From NCBI RefSeq assembly GCF_021155775.2, contig NC_060237.1, positions 10,069,832-10,133,831 on the forward strand: a stretch of 64,000 bases of DNA, written 5' to 3'. Positions 1-13,898 of this stretch are shown here, piece by piece. The notes below the pieces were generated by a model. That model did not search any database. It was given only the letters and a program-made list of their open reading frames with translations, and had not been told where the DNA came from. The stretch's first letter is position 1. Every line of letters starts with the position of its first letter. This DNA is from Neodiprion pinetum (Eukaryota; Arthropoda; Insecta; Hymenoptera; Diprionidae). The position numbers and the translations under genes were made by a program.

Positions 1-3000
1 CGAAGCATCCAGACGGCGAAGTGGATGGAACGGAAAGTTCGGAGACGTCTACTTGCGTAATTCCAGCCTCGCTAACATTCTATTTCGACCCGTTGAAAAG
101 TCCTTTGTTTTATCAACCTGCGACCGCGTGTTCGATGTGCTGTAACTGGTTAGACAATAATATAGCGGTTACATCGTCGCGGCAAGGCGAAGTAATCCTG
201 GAAAAGGGATAATTGAACGAGGAAACAAGGACATCGGCTTTCTTCGATCTCGAATCCGATGGTTAGTTTATAATTCTGTTGCCTCGGCGCCGATGGATTG
301 CAGGCTCGTGTAAGTTGGAAATTTTGTGTACATAGACCGGTATGGTTAGCCAGAAGAGAAGAACACGCTTCGTTTTTCCACCGGATCCTATGTCAACAAA
401 GAGATTACGATTACAACCTGACACTTGGCGACGTATATTTCGAGTTTGATGAATTTTCGATGTATCACTGCGTATGTGTACATCATCCTCGGCAATGGAC
501 CGAAATTTTCAACGAAGACAAACAGACCGGAATCGAGGCTTCGGTTATAGAGCCTCGATAGCGGGTCCTTTATCACGCGCTGTGATTTAGTTATAATCGT
601 TGCAAATATTTGGCTTACCTCGCCTCGCCGGCTTCTAGCGTTAAATTAACGCAAAAATCTTGGAACTGGGGGGGGGGTTGAAATTTAATCGAACGAGATG
701 TTCGCGTTTGACGTACGGGAAAACACGAATCCGCGCGTTTTAACGATTATTTTTATATCCTGCAGATTGACCAGAAATTTGGCATATTTTGGCGACGCGT
801 ACGCGTTCGTAATTCTAAGATCTCTACAGGTAGGTACGAATACCGACAAATATAACTCTGGGTGTTGTCTTTTACACGCGCTTTGCAATCAGCCGAAAAT
901 AGCCGAGAATTTTGTGAATCGTTTCACCGAAATATCGTCTCTGTAACCCCAACGCAGAGCAGAATCCGTACGCACATTGAGTCAGACCGTAATTCGCACA
1001 CTTGGATTATTCCCACTGGCGGATGATGTTTAAAGAAATTGTCGTTTCTACGGAAAGATACTTCACCTGGATACTGTATCGCTGTGTTACAGTTGCTTTC
1101 GAGACAATTCTGAGATAATCATAGAATCATCGTCGCAGTCAGCTTGACGTTTCGTTTCGATTAAGGTAATACGACAGGATGAATTAAAACTTTTGAAAAA
1201 TTAATTATCGTGAGTTTGTTCCCGGAGTAAAACTTGTTATCGGATTTTCCTTTCTATGTCATATTCAAGTAACCGTGACATTGTTTCAAACCTGCGTCAC
1301 GAAACATTTTCTTATTCGTGTATATTGTAACGTAATCCAATCCGTCAATAGGCGTGATATTAGAAATTTTTTATCATAATCAGCAGTTGAAAAACGAAGC
1401 GAAAAATTCGATTCTATCTCGTCCGTAGGTGGGAATTCCTCTGCGCACAATACATCGACGCCTCTTGATCACGCAATATATGAAGGAAATAAACGCTACG
1501 TGATCTAATAATAGGAAATTCTCGCTATTCATCGCTCTCCGCCTCGGTCGACGCGACTCTAACGTGGTTATATAGAAAACCCTATTCCCGGTGCAGCTTG
1601 GCACTTTGGCCGCGTCATCGTGTAGTAGTATCGTGACGTCAAGCCCATATCGCGCACGGCATATACCTGTCATATACATTTACGATACGTATAATATATA
1701 TAAGCCTTGCATTCAAGCTGCGTATGTTATGTAATCTGATGCGAAGAATTTTCCACAATTTTTTTTTCACTCGAGAATTTTAAAATGATTTTATTTCACC
1801 TATTATTTAACATGACGTAAAGTGATTCGCTTTGACACCTCGTTAACGCTCGCAGTTCGCAGCCTAGATCCGACGTAAAATTAAAAGATTGCAGCGAAAC
1901 CGCGTGGCCATTTAGTGAATAATGCGACAGTAAAAAATTGTAATATATTTCTCGATATTGCGAACATTACAAAATTACCGTTATCGACAAAACGCGAAGC
2001 GAAGAATATAGAAAAATTATATTTCAATACCATTTTCGGACAAGTTTTTTTGTTTTCCGGTTAGCTGCGAAAGGCGGAAATTTCGTCTGTCTCAATCTAC
2101 CTCATTCGATAACGATCGGTTACTCAACCAACAATGGTTTTCACAGTTCTGCATACGTTTTACCGCCTCGCTGCACGTCACATCGATTAATGGCGCAATG
2201 ATATGCCTTATAGACAGCACCGTCGTACCTGCGCGACGATTGAAGGAAGTACGAGCGGCTTGGTCTGATAATAGAATTTCCCGCCATTCATCCCTGTCTA
2301 TTACATACTCGAACGGGAAGCGACCCTCTCTCACAATTATCCCCGAACCTTTCCCTTTACATGCAAAATTACTTCACAATGCCGCAGACGATGAATGCCG
2401 GCGTCTGCTGGAAAATTCATAGGTCTTATTAAACGCGTATTAAATTTCATACGTAAAAAGGGTTGAAGACATTATTTACCCCTGTTATTTTTACTTCTAC
2501 CTTTTTTTTTTTTTACCTTTTTCGTTTTTTAATGTCGCCATAATATTGGGGTTACAAGTGTTATAACCCTTTAACTCGACCAGGGACAGTATAAATCGAG
2601 AGACGACGAAACGTTTCGGTTTGGAAATGAATTCTATAAAATTTCCGGTGAAATTCTGACGTTTGGCGAGTGAACGGAAATAAACCGCGAATAATCGCAG
2701 CACAGGGTAAATCATTCCGATCCGTAATAAAAACGCTTCATGTTTCACAGTCGATGTGTTAATGTTATACAATGATCTTCGAGCTCGCAAAGCGCCAGGA
2801 ACTTTGCGCGGAAAGAAAGATCGGGTGATTAATTTCAAAAAGCTGAGAGATAAAAAATTGTCGATCACCGTACACCGAGATATCGCGCGTCCCTGCAAAC
2901 GTATCAAGTTATATCGTTATGGATTTCGGCTGGATTTCTCCCGTGGTCGAAGTATTATTTTATAAGGGGCGGAAAGAGTAAGGAGGACGCGGACAGATTC

Positions 3001-3120
3001 TCGGATGAAAATACCGACCGCGATTGACACTTCGGGAGCAGAAGGGCAAACCCCAACAAATATCCATCCATCCTTTTTCTCACTCTCTTTACCGTCTTGC
3101 ACTCTCGGATTCTCACCCTC
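1..3120. other. Non-coding region, nothing recognised
   Basis: Open frames here (for example 298-561) are short and match no family I know. A G10 run is at 668-677 and a T/pyrimidine tract around 2500-2520. The simplest reading is intronic or intergenic DNA. Confidence 0.5.
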
Positions 3121-4260
3121 GCTCTAATCCCCCCCCCCCCCTCCCTCGTTTCTTCCTTTTCCCCGCGTAACGGTGGTCGGGTTCACTTCCTGCAGTGTTC
3201 CCCCCTAGCTAGCCGACATGGCACCATCCTCTTCCTCTTCCTTCTCCTCCTTCGCCTCCGACTCGTGGCCCCTTTCTCAACCCCTCTACAACCCTAGGAT
3301 GATGGTTTCCATGGATACGCCGCCACCCCAGAGCTCACCATCTGTACAACCTCTTAGCCGTCTATCTATATGGATATAAAACCGAGGAAAATCCTACCTG
3401 TTATTTTGCCCCTGTTGCATTGCGCTGCTGGTTTTTATAAACATTCGCGATTCAAGGCGCTGTCTTTATCTCGCTTCCCAACCTTCGTTTGGTATAAAAT
3501 TCGCTCCAAAATATTAGAATATTAATTGTAATAGAACGATTTTTCAAATGTTTTCGTATCATTTAGATCTAACCTCTGTGAATTTTCCAACTTTTTCAAT
3601 CGTATGGTTTCGCAACTCGGAGGGAGGGAGTTATGAAATATTCGAGTCGAAGTGAGCGTTGTATCGCATTGTTAATTTAACATTTATCGCAACAATTACA
3701 CTGTCAGGAAAGCATTTTATCGAAATGAGAATCAACGGTTGAATCACACTTTGAGACTCGGCAGAGACTGAAAAGTGAAGGAAATGTTCCGGGGTTGTAC
3801 GGAGAGGTGATGTCGGGTTCTTCGTTTGACTGAGGTACTTGACTCGGTAGATGACGAGTAATTCATTGAATATTAAGCGTTCCAAAGTTTCGGCATAACT
3901 TTGGAACGGTGGAGCCGATGAGCGGCACGCGGACGAGCCTCGTAAGGGCGGAAACCCTGCCACGAGCGATTTCAATAATTAATGTCGAGGGAATTGCTTT
4001 GCCGAAGCCAGCGCAAACTCCTCTCCTCTCCTCTCCTCTTCTCTCCACCTTCCTCTCATCATGCTCCCTCATTCCTCAGCCTTCGGCGTCACTCTAATTT
4101 AATACTCTTCTCCTCGGGCTGAGATTTTTTTTTTGTTTTATTTTTATATCACAAAACTGTCTACTCTTTCTCTCTTTATTCCTCTATCTCATTCTCTCTT
4201 TCTCCCGCTCATTACCTCGTGATACTCTCGAATTTGGAAGGATTAAATTTTGTTGGAAGT
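3121..4260. other. Pyrimidine-rich non-coding stretch with C13 run and CTCTC microsatellite
   Basis: A C13 run (3129-3141) and CT-rich text are followed by a 53-codon ATG frame (3218-3379) of low credibility. A (CTCTC)-type microsatellite lies at about 4018-4050. No gene is recognised. Confidence 0.5.
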
Positions 4261-7139
4261 TTAAATTAAAAATAGCTTCGCGTCACACAACTTGACTGTT
4301 AACGAATTAAGCCGTTAGTGATATCGATTCTGGACGTCAATCGACGAATGATCCCTTACTTTTTATACGAGGAAAAAGGATTTATGCACTAGGAGAAGAA
4401 TTCTTTTGAACAAACAATATTATAGTTTAAAGTGCAAAGAGCGGTTTATATGTATCCTAATTAAATTAACCCTCGATAATCCCGTCAGATTTTACACCTG
4501 GAGGTTTGTTTTAGATACCGAACCGCATTTTTCTCTATTAAATTATGAAACGTATTCGAATCGTTATCACTCAGATCTTTAGTTACAAGAAATTCTGGTC
4601 AACTATATCTTGACCACATTTGTAAAGATATAAGTTCGTGCCGTCGAAGAAGAGTGGTCGATAGAAATAATAATGCTTTCTACGCTCCCGCGATTAAATT
4701 ACTGGGTTGATTAGTGTAATTAAAGGCAAGTTGATTTTTTGTATATGAATTATCTCTGTAGCTCGTTAGCTGTTTTTGTGCGTATTGAAAATATGACCCT
4801 AGGTTTAGAAGAAGATAAAATTTAAATCTTTTATTCGAACCTTCGGAACTCGTCGATTTTAATTTTCATTCATTCTTACTTTCTCTCATTTTTATTTCCC
4901 ACGAAAATGAATATCCTTTCGATTTTTCAAACTGTTAACGGTGTAGCGCGTTCAAATATTGTTCAATCCTGCATGGAACGATTTTACAAAAGCCCTTCTC
5001 TCGATACTCGATCAAATCGTCGTTTTACACGCCCTGTGATAACAATTCCTGCAAGAATCAATTACTCGGCACGAGTAGAAGTTTGTTTGCCAACGTTATT
5101 GAACCACTTATCGCAACCCAACCCTTCAACCCGTTGAAATCCCAGTTTTTCATCTTTCCGTTTCGCAAAAAAAAAAAAAATTGACGAAGCCAACAAAGAA
5201 AAGACGTAATAAATAATATTGTTAGTACCGCAAATTCAACAAATCCTTATCGCTGAAACGCATGAGTATCTTCAGTATAATCGCAGATCCTCTATAACCG
5301 CGACAAAAGAATATGAAATTAGTCTACAAAATGTTTGGGGCTTGAAAGTTTCCTCATTTTGCACGAAATGCGATATCCGCGTTGAAATGTATATTTCACT
5401 ACAAGTAAAACGCGGGAGAAGAGAAGTTCTTATCGAGCGTCGCTTTCCTGTATCATTATATGGGTATGCATACATGCACGGCGGAGGGGGAGGGGTACTA
5501 AGCACCGGCGATGTCGTGGCATTTGCTCGTTGTGTTTAATTAGCAAAGTGGCCGTTAATTAACGGCGAGGGAGTCACGGCGGTCCGCGGTGAACGAGCAG
5601 GCAGCAGCAGCACACCCGTTCTTCTTCCTTTCCTCTGGAGGCCTAGCCGTTCCGGTCCCAACAACAACGCGTGCGAGACTTGCAGCGAGGGTGTGCGTCA
5701 CCTAAGGCACTGATAATTACGACCTCCGCAGGCAAATAATCGCGCCAACACGCGAGCGATTAACTCTTCGCCGAATTACCGAAACAGGCCCAAAATATGA
5801 TTGTTATACGTATACGCGTGAAAGTTGATTTCCCCCGTACTTTCATTTAATAACGGCTGGACGCGACAAGTCTAATTTGCTTTTCTTGCGACAAGAAAAC
5901 TTGCTCGTTGTTTAACCACTTGTCTTTTATTTTTTTTTTCTTATCATTATCTTAATCTGTTGTTCCCGCGTTAGAAAGCAAATCACGGTTTAGTCGTATT
6001 TTCTGTGGGTTTGTAAATATGATATAAATACAATGTTTTTTCTACACCCCCCCTTTTTTTTGATTGTTACCGTAAAAATATACATACATCCGAAGTTGGT
6101 AGAAACGCTACCGCATTTTTTTTTTTTACATTTCTTTTTCAACTTCTCTCTATCATGATTAGCTGATATAATATTGCAAAGCATTTTATTCTGGTAAATA
6201 TATTTTACCTATTTGGCGAGACCATCTGAGTTAAAATTGCATAACCTCCTCCCATCCGTGAGGTAAAAAGGTATCCTGCACCATTGGACGAACAGCCGTA
6301 TTCAATATACCTATGATCGTCTGATCCTCTTTGGCAATTAAGCTAAAAGCCCTGCTGCTGTTAATGCCGTTGCGTCAAACGGGCGAGAATTGGTTGTACG
6401 ACGTGCCAATTAAATCCTCCTCTCGCTGCTGAAACAACACTAACTATAGAACGGTGAATATATAGTATTATCGATATTCCATGCGATCGTTGTATTGTAA
6501 ACATAATAATAATCGAACATCAGCACACGACTCTTCTTTTGTCTGTAAAAAGTGTGAAGAAGGAAAGTCAAATACCATCTTTGGAGAACCGCCGCGGAAA
6601 TAACGTTACACACGTTAGCGGTAGTAAAAATGTAGGAAGACCAAATGGATGCATAGAAGAGTTGCAATATCGAATTTTCGGATACGGAGAAATTTGTGTC
6701 ATAGATTTTCAAACCAGAGAAGGTATGAAGTGTAGAAAAGTTGTAATGTAGAATGGTAAAGTAAGTACAGCAAACTGAAGTAGTTATAGAAACATCAGAA
6801 TTTTGGTTTTCGACATTTTCCTACCTTTCTACATTTTGCAATTCTATACATAGCATAGACTTTCGCGTTTTCAAACAGTCGATGTAGCAACCCTTCTGTT
6901 TCCTACACAATCTACACATTTTTACCCCCAACCCGATCTATCCTACCAAATGTGCGGAAAAATGATGGTTGAAAACGGTAAGTTTGGATCGAAAAGATAC
7001 AACGACGTGACCCACAAATCGTTTTCCGTCTATGTTCGATACTAATATACATAACTGACCATCCCTATGCTGCAGCCCGTTTGCCCCGCGTTAACCAACC
7101 CGTGTGATAATAGTCAATTTTCCTAATAACCGGACTTGA
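4261..7139. other. Non-coding region, AT-rich with one GC-richer island
   Basis: No supported ORF. The 5530-5720 segment is GC-rich and carries a 16-bp palindrome (listed separately). The remainder is featureless AT-rich DNA with T- and A-runs. Confidence 0.5.
5551..5566. promoter_or_regulatory. 16-bp perfect palindrome GCCGTTAATTAACGGC
   Basis: Perfect two-fold symmetry. TAATTA is a homeodomain-type core, and the flanking TAACGG arms on both strands fit the MYB consensus YAACKG. Another TTAATTAG lies 15 bp upstream. The sequence feature is certain; binding is inference. Confidence 0.45.
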
Positions 7140-7930
7140 GGCTTTGCCGGAGTGCAAAACAGGGCTAAGGGCGTGAGGAGGGGAGGCAGGCTCCGATACG
7201 ACGGTGCGGAAACTCCGTAGGAGTTCCGTCTCTTGTTAAGCGCACCCTTTTCGTTTTGTATGCATCAGATAGCCTCGTCCTCTCCCTCTTCCCTCTTCCC
7301 TCTTCCCTTCCTCTCTCCAACCCCCCGTCCCCCCGTGACCCCGTATCCTCCCTTCGTTCCCCACCCTCGCCTCGTTCAATGTTGGCTTCGCGGGCGCTCC
7401 GTTTGCGATAAATAACCAGCAGGAGAGCCTCGAGGTGGAGGTGAAGGTGGAGGTGGAGGTGGAGGAGGTTGCGAAAAGGCTGGGAGGGGGGGGGGGGGCC
7501 GCTGGCGGAGAGGGTCGATATCAAACTCACTCCTCCGCTGCGACTAGTTCCGCACCCGGTTCCCTTCTTCCTCGTTTCCCCGTCTCTCTTCCTCTTCCAC
7601 CTTCTCTCCTTCGTCTCGGTTTCCCTTGCCTCTTCTCTCCTTTCCTTTCCTTTTCTCTCCTTCTCGTCCTTCCTCTTCCCGTTCCCCTTGCTCCTCGCCG
7701 TGCTGCTGTCAAGCACATAACCTCGCCCGCGGAGTTACTTAACGCGATTAAACCCGCCCTCCTCCTTCGCCAGGCGATCAGGGGAGGAAACGCGCGTGTG
7801 CTTTTTGCCCTACGGAGTTGAAAGTGAGGAGCCAGCGCGGAACGATTTGATCGGTTTTCGAAAGCTGGCAAGGGGGGGGGGGGGCTTAAAAACCTCGCGA
7901 CAATCTTTTGTTTTCTTATATAATACAATT
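7140..7930. repeat. Purine/pyrimidine strand-switch tract with GGAGGT repeat and G13 runs
   Basis: The plus strand is pyrimidine-rich at 7255-7375, purine-rich at 7433-7498 (GGAGGT units then G13 at 7486-7498) and pyrimidine-rich again at 7560-7700, with another G13 at 7872-7884. The overlapping open frames (60-183 codons, several frames, both strands) are low-complexity by-products and not genes. Confidence 0.75.
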
Positions 7931-10157
7931 CGCGCCATTTACCCCGAGGAGCGTATTTAGCGATTGTGTAATTAATCGATACCCCTGCAAGTACGCGTTA
8001 TGTTTTTACGCTGCGAAGAAAATCTTTTACGCGCCTTAATTACATTGTATTATCGAGCATTAGGGCGACAGGATTGATAGCCGTTGTCAAATTAGCATAC
8101 GAATTGTATCCTCGACAACCCTTAATGATATTTTTTGGTAATTGTATAATATGTGTTTATCATACGTAGGATATGTAATACATCGTGTGTTATATTATCT
8201 ACTTTGATGCCAGGATGTTAATCACTTCGCTCAGTGTACTATAGGTATATGGAAAGGGAAGGGTGAAAGAGATGCCTCCGGTTGTTGTGAGAAATGAATC
8301 CAACGACCTTGAACTTGCTGTGGGTTAAATTTAACTTTATTACCCTAGGGATGCGGTGAACAGACATTCGGTTCAAACCGGATAAGCAATCAAATCACCT
8401 ATCGCGTTGAAAAAATCAGAACTGGGATAAATTTCATTCGACGCACTGGGGCGAGGAGAAAGTTAACGATGAATCAACGGTGTCCCCGATATGTTTGCTG
8501 AAATTAATAAAAAAGAAGTTCAACAATAAAAATTGACTTCCATTTTGTGTATTATTACTCTGTTGTAATTGGTGGAGTCCGGAGAGATCTTGACGAAATC
8601 CATGGAAATTGACAGGGAAAATTTCCGTAATACGTATCGTCAAATTTCAAATTCAGATTGTAGTGTAAGGTTCACGTGCGATCTCAGGATTTGGTTGTAA
8701 TCTGATAAATGGATGCCGAAAAAGGCATCGAATCGACCGAATTTTTGCAACAATCATAATTAAATTTGCGAAAAAGAAATGCCATACAATTTTTTTGACA
8801 AATGATTTAAACGCAATTACGAACACCGTTCAATAAGTTTAATATTGCAATATCGAGCTCCCTGATTCTACACGATATTTAATTGATGAAATCAAACGGT
8901 GCCCAGTAGATGACACAAACGGGTACCATACGTATAGCTCTAAGGATAATAACGAGGTCATTCCGGTTCCACACGCAGCCAACCGCCCGCCTCGTCCCGC
9001 TTTCACGGAAAATGATCAATAATTGTACAGCCAATTAAAATCGGGCGTAATTCTCTCCCTGGCTCAAAATCTGACGGACAGACTGGTTACGTGACTCTGC
9101 CATGTGCAACAGATAAACCTTGAACACATAGTTGCTCCCCGCTTCTCTACCGCTCGTCAATTATAATCCTTTACCTCGCGTTTTCACAAGTTTTTCATAC
9201 ATACATACATGCATAGACACTGCGCACTTTTGAAACGTACGGCCGACAGGGATCGTTTTTTATTGCACACAGTCGCGAAAAAGGACGAAAGAAGAACAAT
9301 TCAAACGGATAGAAATACAGTGATTTTCTTTCAGTTTTTCATTTTCTACCAATACGCCGTTTAACTCTGGCATATGTATGTTTAATGAAAACATTATAGC
9401 ATCAAAAATTCCGTGGTCAATTGTCATTAGTTATCAAGTTCGATGATTACATATTATTTGAGTTGGAGGAATTTTTTCTTTCTCTGAAACACGGTTCGCA
9501 GTGATTTCAACGAGATGTGTATAATTTTGTAAATATTTCGGAAGATTTAGAAAAATTTAATTCATCAGGGTATCAATCTTATTAAAAATCTCTTTAGGAC
9601 TAATACGTATTTCTTTTCGGGGATTAAAAAAAAAAAAAAAAAAGTAATACAAAAATCAAGAAAAATTCGAAAACAATGAACATATATTTTACCACCATCG
9701 GCTGAAATTATGCTTTACTCTGCATGACGTTGAATTACACTTTTGTAATAAAAATAATAAAATATCGTTGCAGTCTGAAAAATTCATAGAATTTCAATAA
9801 TAATTTCTTGATAATAATTTCGTCACGCTTAACAAGACTTATACACCTTTCCCTACATGAATACGTGCCTCTAAAAAAATGGTCAGGATAGAATTCAACC
9901 CCCTCGAGTAACGTGCTCGAAATAGCCGTCAGTGAGATTCCAGATGACGGAAAGCGCGAGAGCTTCTAAGAAAAGGTTACAAGATTCGATCGTTTCGTTT
10001 TCAAGCTAGCTAAATTGCGTTGTAATCCTTCTCCGTATTTGACCAACTTTTATATCACGTACCTAGGTATACATAGATTTTTGTACGCGTATAGGTTGCT
10101 TTGCTGCCCCGAGTTCGCCGCGACGTAGGTATCGTATACGTAACACACGTACGTATG
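7931..10157. other. Non-coding region, nothing recognised
   Basis: No supported ORF on either strand. It contains an A17-like run near 9630 and an ATAC repeat near 9198. A stretch around 9005-9060 has several AATT/ATTA-type sites but no firm feature. Confidence 0.5.
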
Positions 10158-10158
10158 C

Positions 10159-10219
<61 letters not shown>
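10158..10219. repeat. (CA)n-(TA)n microsatellite
   Basis: A pure CA tract of about 22 units (10164-10207) passes directly into a TA tract to 10219. Minus-strand frames full of Cys-Val across this site are artefacts of the repeat. Confidence 0.95.
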
Positions 10220-12400
10220 ATATAGTATGTCGTGCACTTACTTTGCCCAGTTCGCAAATTTCCACGACGGCGGCGACGGTTCGACGTGTTTATTCGCCCG
10301 TTTCAGCCCCCGCCCCCCACCCTCACTTCTTGCAAAATACAATCGCACGAGCGCACGCTCACGTGTGTGTATCCCCCTCGAGCTGGCTCACGTACGGAGT
10401 AATGCCCGGAGAGGTCATCGACTTCCTCGGTACCAACCGACCGCCGCGACGACGATATCGCCGTCGAACTGTGCCGATCCGTCGCTGCATGGTATGGTTA
10501 TCGATACGACGTGTGTGCGTGGCAGTGGGCATAGGTGAGATTGATTGAATAGCGCTAAACGGGCCGTTTCTTGTCGTTTTGGTAATATCGTCAACTCATG
10601 CCTATTTGGACGTGGGCGAGTGCGAGAACGGAGAGAAATTGCGACAAAAGATATTCGTTTCAATAGCCACTCGACAATTTGAATCCCTCTTTGAGTGAGT
10701 CGAGTTTCGTTTAAATTTAATTACAGGGAAATATTTTTGTTCTTTTATATTCAGTAAGAAGAATAGTCCTATCGCGAGGAGCGTGGCAATTAATATTTCG
10801 TTGGGAACCGAACGTTGTTTTTTTTTTTTTCTCCTTCGATTACAGGCGTTGGAATAGAAAAGAAAAAAGTTTTTTTTTTTTTAACAGTTATTGACAGGTG
10901 AAGTCGCGCTGAAAGTTTGCGAATCAAGGTATACGTAATATTTTTCAACACGGGCTAAAACGAAAAGATTAACGCTTCAAAGAACGAACGTGAGAAATAC
11001 AAATTGACCTTACCGTTGTTACGCATACGGTGAATTATGGACACTTATAAACAACTCGGAAGAAAATACTCAGTAACGTCTTAATTCCATTTTATGTTGG
11101 TTTGGCTAGAAAAATTGTGTAATTGGACATTTAGAATCATCATCATTTGCCCGAAGAATAGAGATACGCGCCAAGAGACTGCTATTGTTTCGGGAAAATT
11201 GTAAAATTATTATTTTCGTGTAAAATAAAGTACATTATCTATATTTTTATCGTTTTTCTAAGTCTTCCAAGTGTTTCGCCATTGTAATTGTCTATCGTGA
11301 TGTATCCGACTTTAAAATTTTATCAAATTTTTGCTGAATTATTTCACTGAAAAAAACGAATGACTTATTTTTTGTTATTCATATTAGGAACTGCACGAAT
11401 CTGCATATCTGTAATTGCAAATTGTAAATTAGCAGGTCAGAGATCCGTTGAATCTGTAGCCTTGGTTTGGACCGGCTACACGGGCGGTGCAATTTTCAAA
11501 ATACATTCACGTATGTACACTTTGCACGTACGTTTCATCGTTATGCAAAATACCACCTCCCCCCAGAGTTGCACGTCGGCCCATCAATTTCAAGTCTGTG
11601 CAATACCGTGATTGTACGTACTTTACCGGCAGACGTAGATATACGTATTACGATAGAGAAAGCATCGCAAACATGCCAACGAACTCGTGTGTGTATGCGA
11701 TCTGGACACTTGCACTAAATATAAATCGTGGAAAATACGAGGCTTTTACCGGAGTGGTGGGAATACGTACGCGCGCAATACCAACGTACTTTGTGTCACG
11801 GTTTCCACCTTGATTGAGAGAGCGCAATTTATCTCAACCCGCCTATGAACGAATAGCAAGAAGCGACTCTCCGCACCAGCAAAGGTGTTTCTCTCGAACA
11901 TTTGGTAATTTTTTTTTTTGATAGTTTCTATACTTTTTATTTTTCCCGGTGTTTTCGCATTTCTGCAGTGCTTCAACGATCAGAGAACAGCTGATCTCGC
12001 ATCGGGTACGCTATTAATTGACTTTGTGTCCGATATTGATTAGATTCAAACTATTTTATACATTTGTTTTTTATTTTCATTCGTTAGCTTCGCAGTGTCC
12101 GATGTGATCTTCTGATTACAATCGATAATTGCAACGTCCGAGTGCATCAAATATAATAACCAGAACATCAAAGAGAGCGACTATTGTTGATTTTTGTTTT
12201 TCCGCACACTCTCGCCTCAGCTGAGGGAGTTCTTTCTCATCGTCGGTGAAAAACAGCGATTTTCGCGAGATTGCAGCGCGCCGGAAAAACTGTGATTAAC
12301 GGGGAGAAAAAAAATCGCGTTCTCGTTGTGCAAGGCAGTAACCCGGTCAACGGATACTAACCACTGGTGAGCCTCTCCTTGGGGACGGATTTGCTGGGAT

Positions 12401-12414
12401 TAACCAATTGGTTA
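12401..12414. promoter_or_regulatory. 14-bp perfect palindrome TAACCAATTGGTTA
   Basis: Two CCAAT boxes converge and share AATT, preceded by GGGATTAACC. CCAAT is the NF-Y core. The symmetry is seen directly; function is inferred. Confidence 0.35.
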
Positions 12415-13485
12415 TGCGGGCTCGATGCTTCGGTGGTGCCCTATAGCTACCATTTAATCTCTCTTTGTCTTTCTATCTTTCTCTCGATTTGCAACAAGTT
12501 CATCTGTGTACACTTAACGTGTTGAATGAATAACATCCCGTAACGGGGTATAAAATTCTTGAGCTGATGGAATCGTTTTCCACTAAGTCGTACGTTACAA
12601 TTGACATTCTACTGAATTTTTTTTTTTTTGCAATTCGTATTTTTTATGACGCTTTCACGGTTCGGCAAAAAATGCTCGATATGCGATTTGAACGTGAAGA
12701 GGAAAATTTGACGATCGTTTTTATCGCAAAATAATGATTCGAAACTTTTTTACATTCCAGCGAGATGGATAGCCAGCTTGATGTTTACAGATATTGTTAA
12801 ATCATGAAGGTGCGCACCGTCTTTATAGTGTACGTAGGGATTTTGCAGCGTCTTGTCTGGAGAAAAAACGGACGTAAAGGGAAACCCTTCGCAGGAATTT
12901 ACTGCCGAACCTTGCACGCTCGCTCCTACGGTCGTAGAAGTGATCGTCTTAAATCGTCGGTAGCCGTAGCTAACCTCTTGAATAAAGTATGCTCTTTCTT
13001 AGCTGGGAAGATGTACGTTACACTTGCGCACACACACACACGCGCTCATACGGATGTAAACGAGAAAACTCGAAGCCGAAGTATGCGGTGTGGGTTGCTT
13101 CCGGATCTTCTCCACTCTGAGAAAGGGAACGAACGATATAATAACCGCAGTAAAACTCGTGCTAGAAAGCGAACCGATAAATTGGAAGGAAGGTAGGTAC
13201 TGTGAGACAAACTCGTTCCGTCTCTAGTAATCCGCATTCGTTGAGATATCTTGTCACATTCCTGCTTACATACAGGAAGGACTACTGCGTGGATATTGTT
13301 CGCAACCTTTGTCTCATAAAATTTTCACCAAATATTTATTTCGTCGAAGTCTCAGAGGTTGAAGAAAAGTGTAGAATCCTGGATACGCTTCGGAGAAGAT
13401 GTTTGGTTTCGGGATAAAGTAATTTTATGCACAGCGAAAGTTTCAGTTGAGAAGAAAAATTGGTGGGTGAATACGAATAGTGAGA

Positions 13486-13504
13486 GAGATAGATAGATAG
13501 ATAG
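13486..13504. repeat. (GATA)n microsatellite
   Basis: About four and a half GATA units following a short GA run. Confidence 0.9.
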
Positions 13505-13898
13505 AACATGTTTTTATTATACTAGGATAAATATCCGTGGGTACAAACAGTGATTCATTGTGAGAGATCAGGTTTACTTATAATTAACTTAAATTTAGTT
13601 TGTGGCAATTATTTATTTATATTTCTGTATAGACGAGTGTAGTGTAGAAAGAGAGAGGGAGATAGATAGTGGAGGGTTATGCAGATAAGGCGAATGAATA
13701 AACGAATAAAGGGGACTGACACAGGAATAATTGCAGATCGGTTTCTCGTAGGAGTAGATCCCGAATGACGTTTGGAGGGATGCTTTGTACCTGGCGTCGT
13801 AAGTTAATTAAGACCTCCTACGGCAGCTAATTGCATTTGCCTGAGTCTCTCACTCGTTGACTAGAATATGCGAGTTTCATCGGCGGAATGGTAGGATG

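Larger units (their letters stand above)
10220..13898. other. Non-coding region
   Basis: Frames up to 130 codons (for example 12804-13196) have no recognisable domain. T-runs are at about 10820 and 10871, a (GATA)n microsatellite at 13486-13504, and a CA-type tract at about 13028-13045. Confidence 0.5.

Noticed and set aside
3218..3379. 53-codon ATG frame beginning Met-Ala-Pro-Ser5
   Set aside because: Serine run comes from a CT-rich tract; no family resemblance and no supporting splice or regulatory evidence.
10050..10265. Three overlapping minus-strand frames rich in Cys-Val
   Set aside because: They are the three readings of a CA/TG microsatellite.
12804..13196. 130-codon ATG frame
   Set aside because: Contains a His/Thr stretch from a CA repeat and an otherwise random basic composition; no homology recognised.
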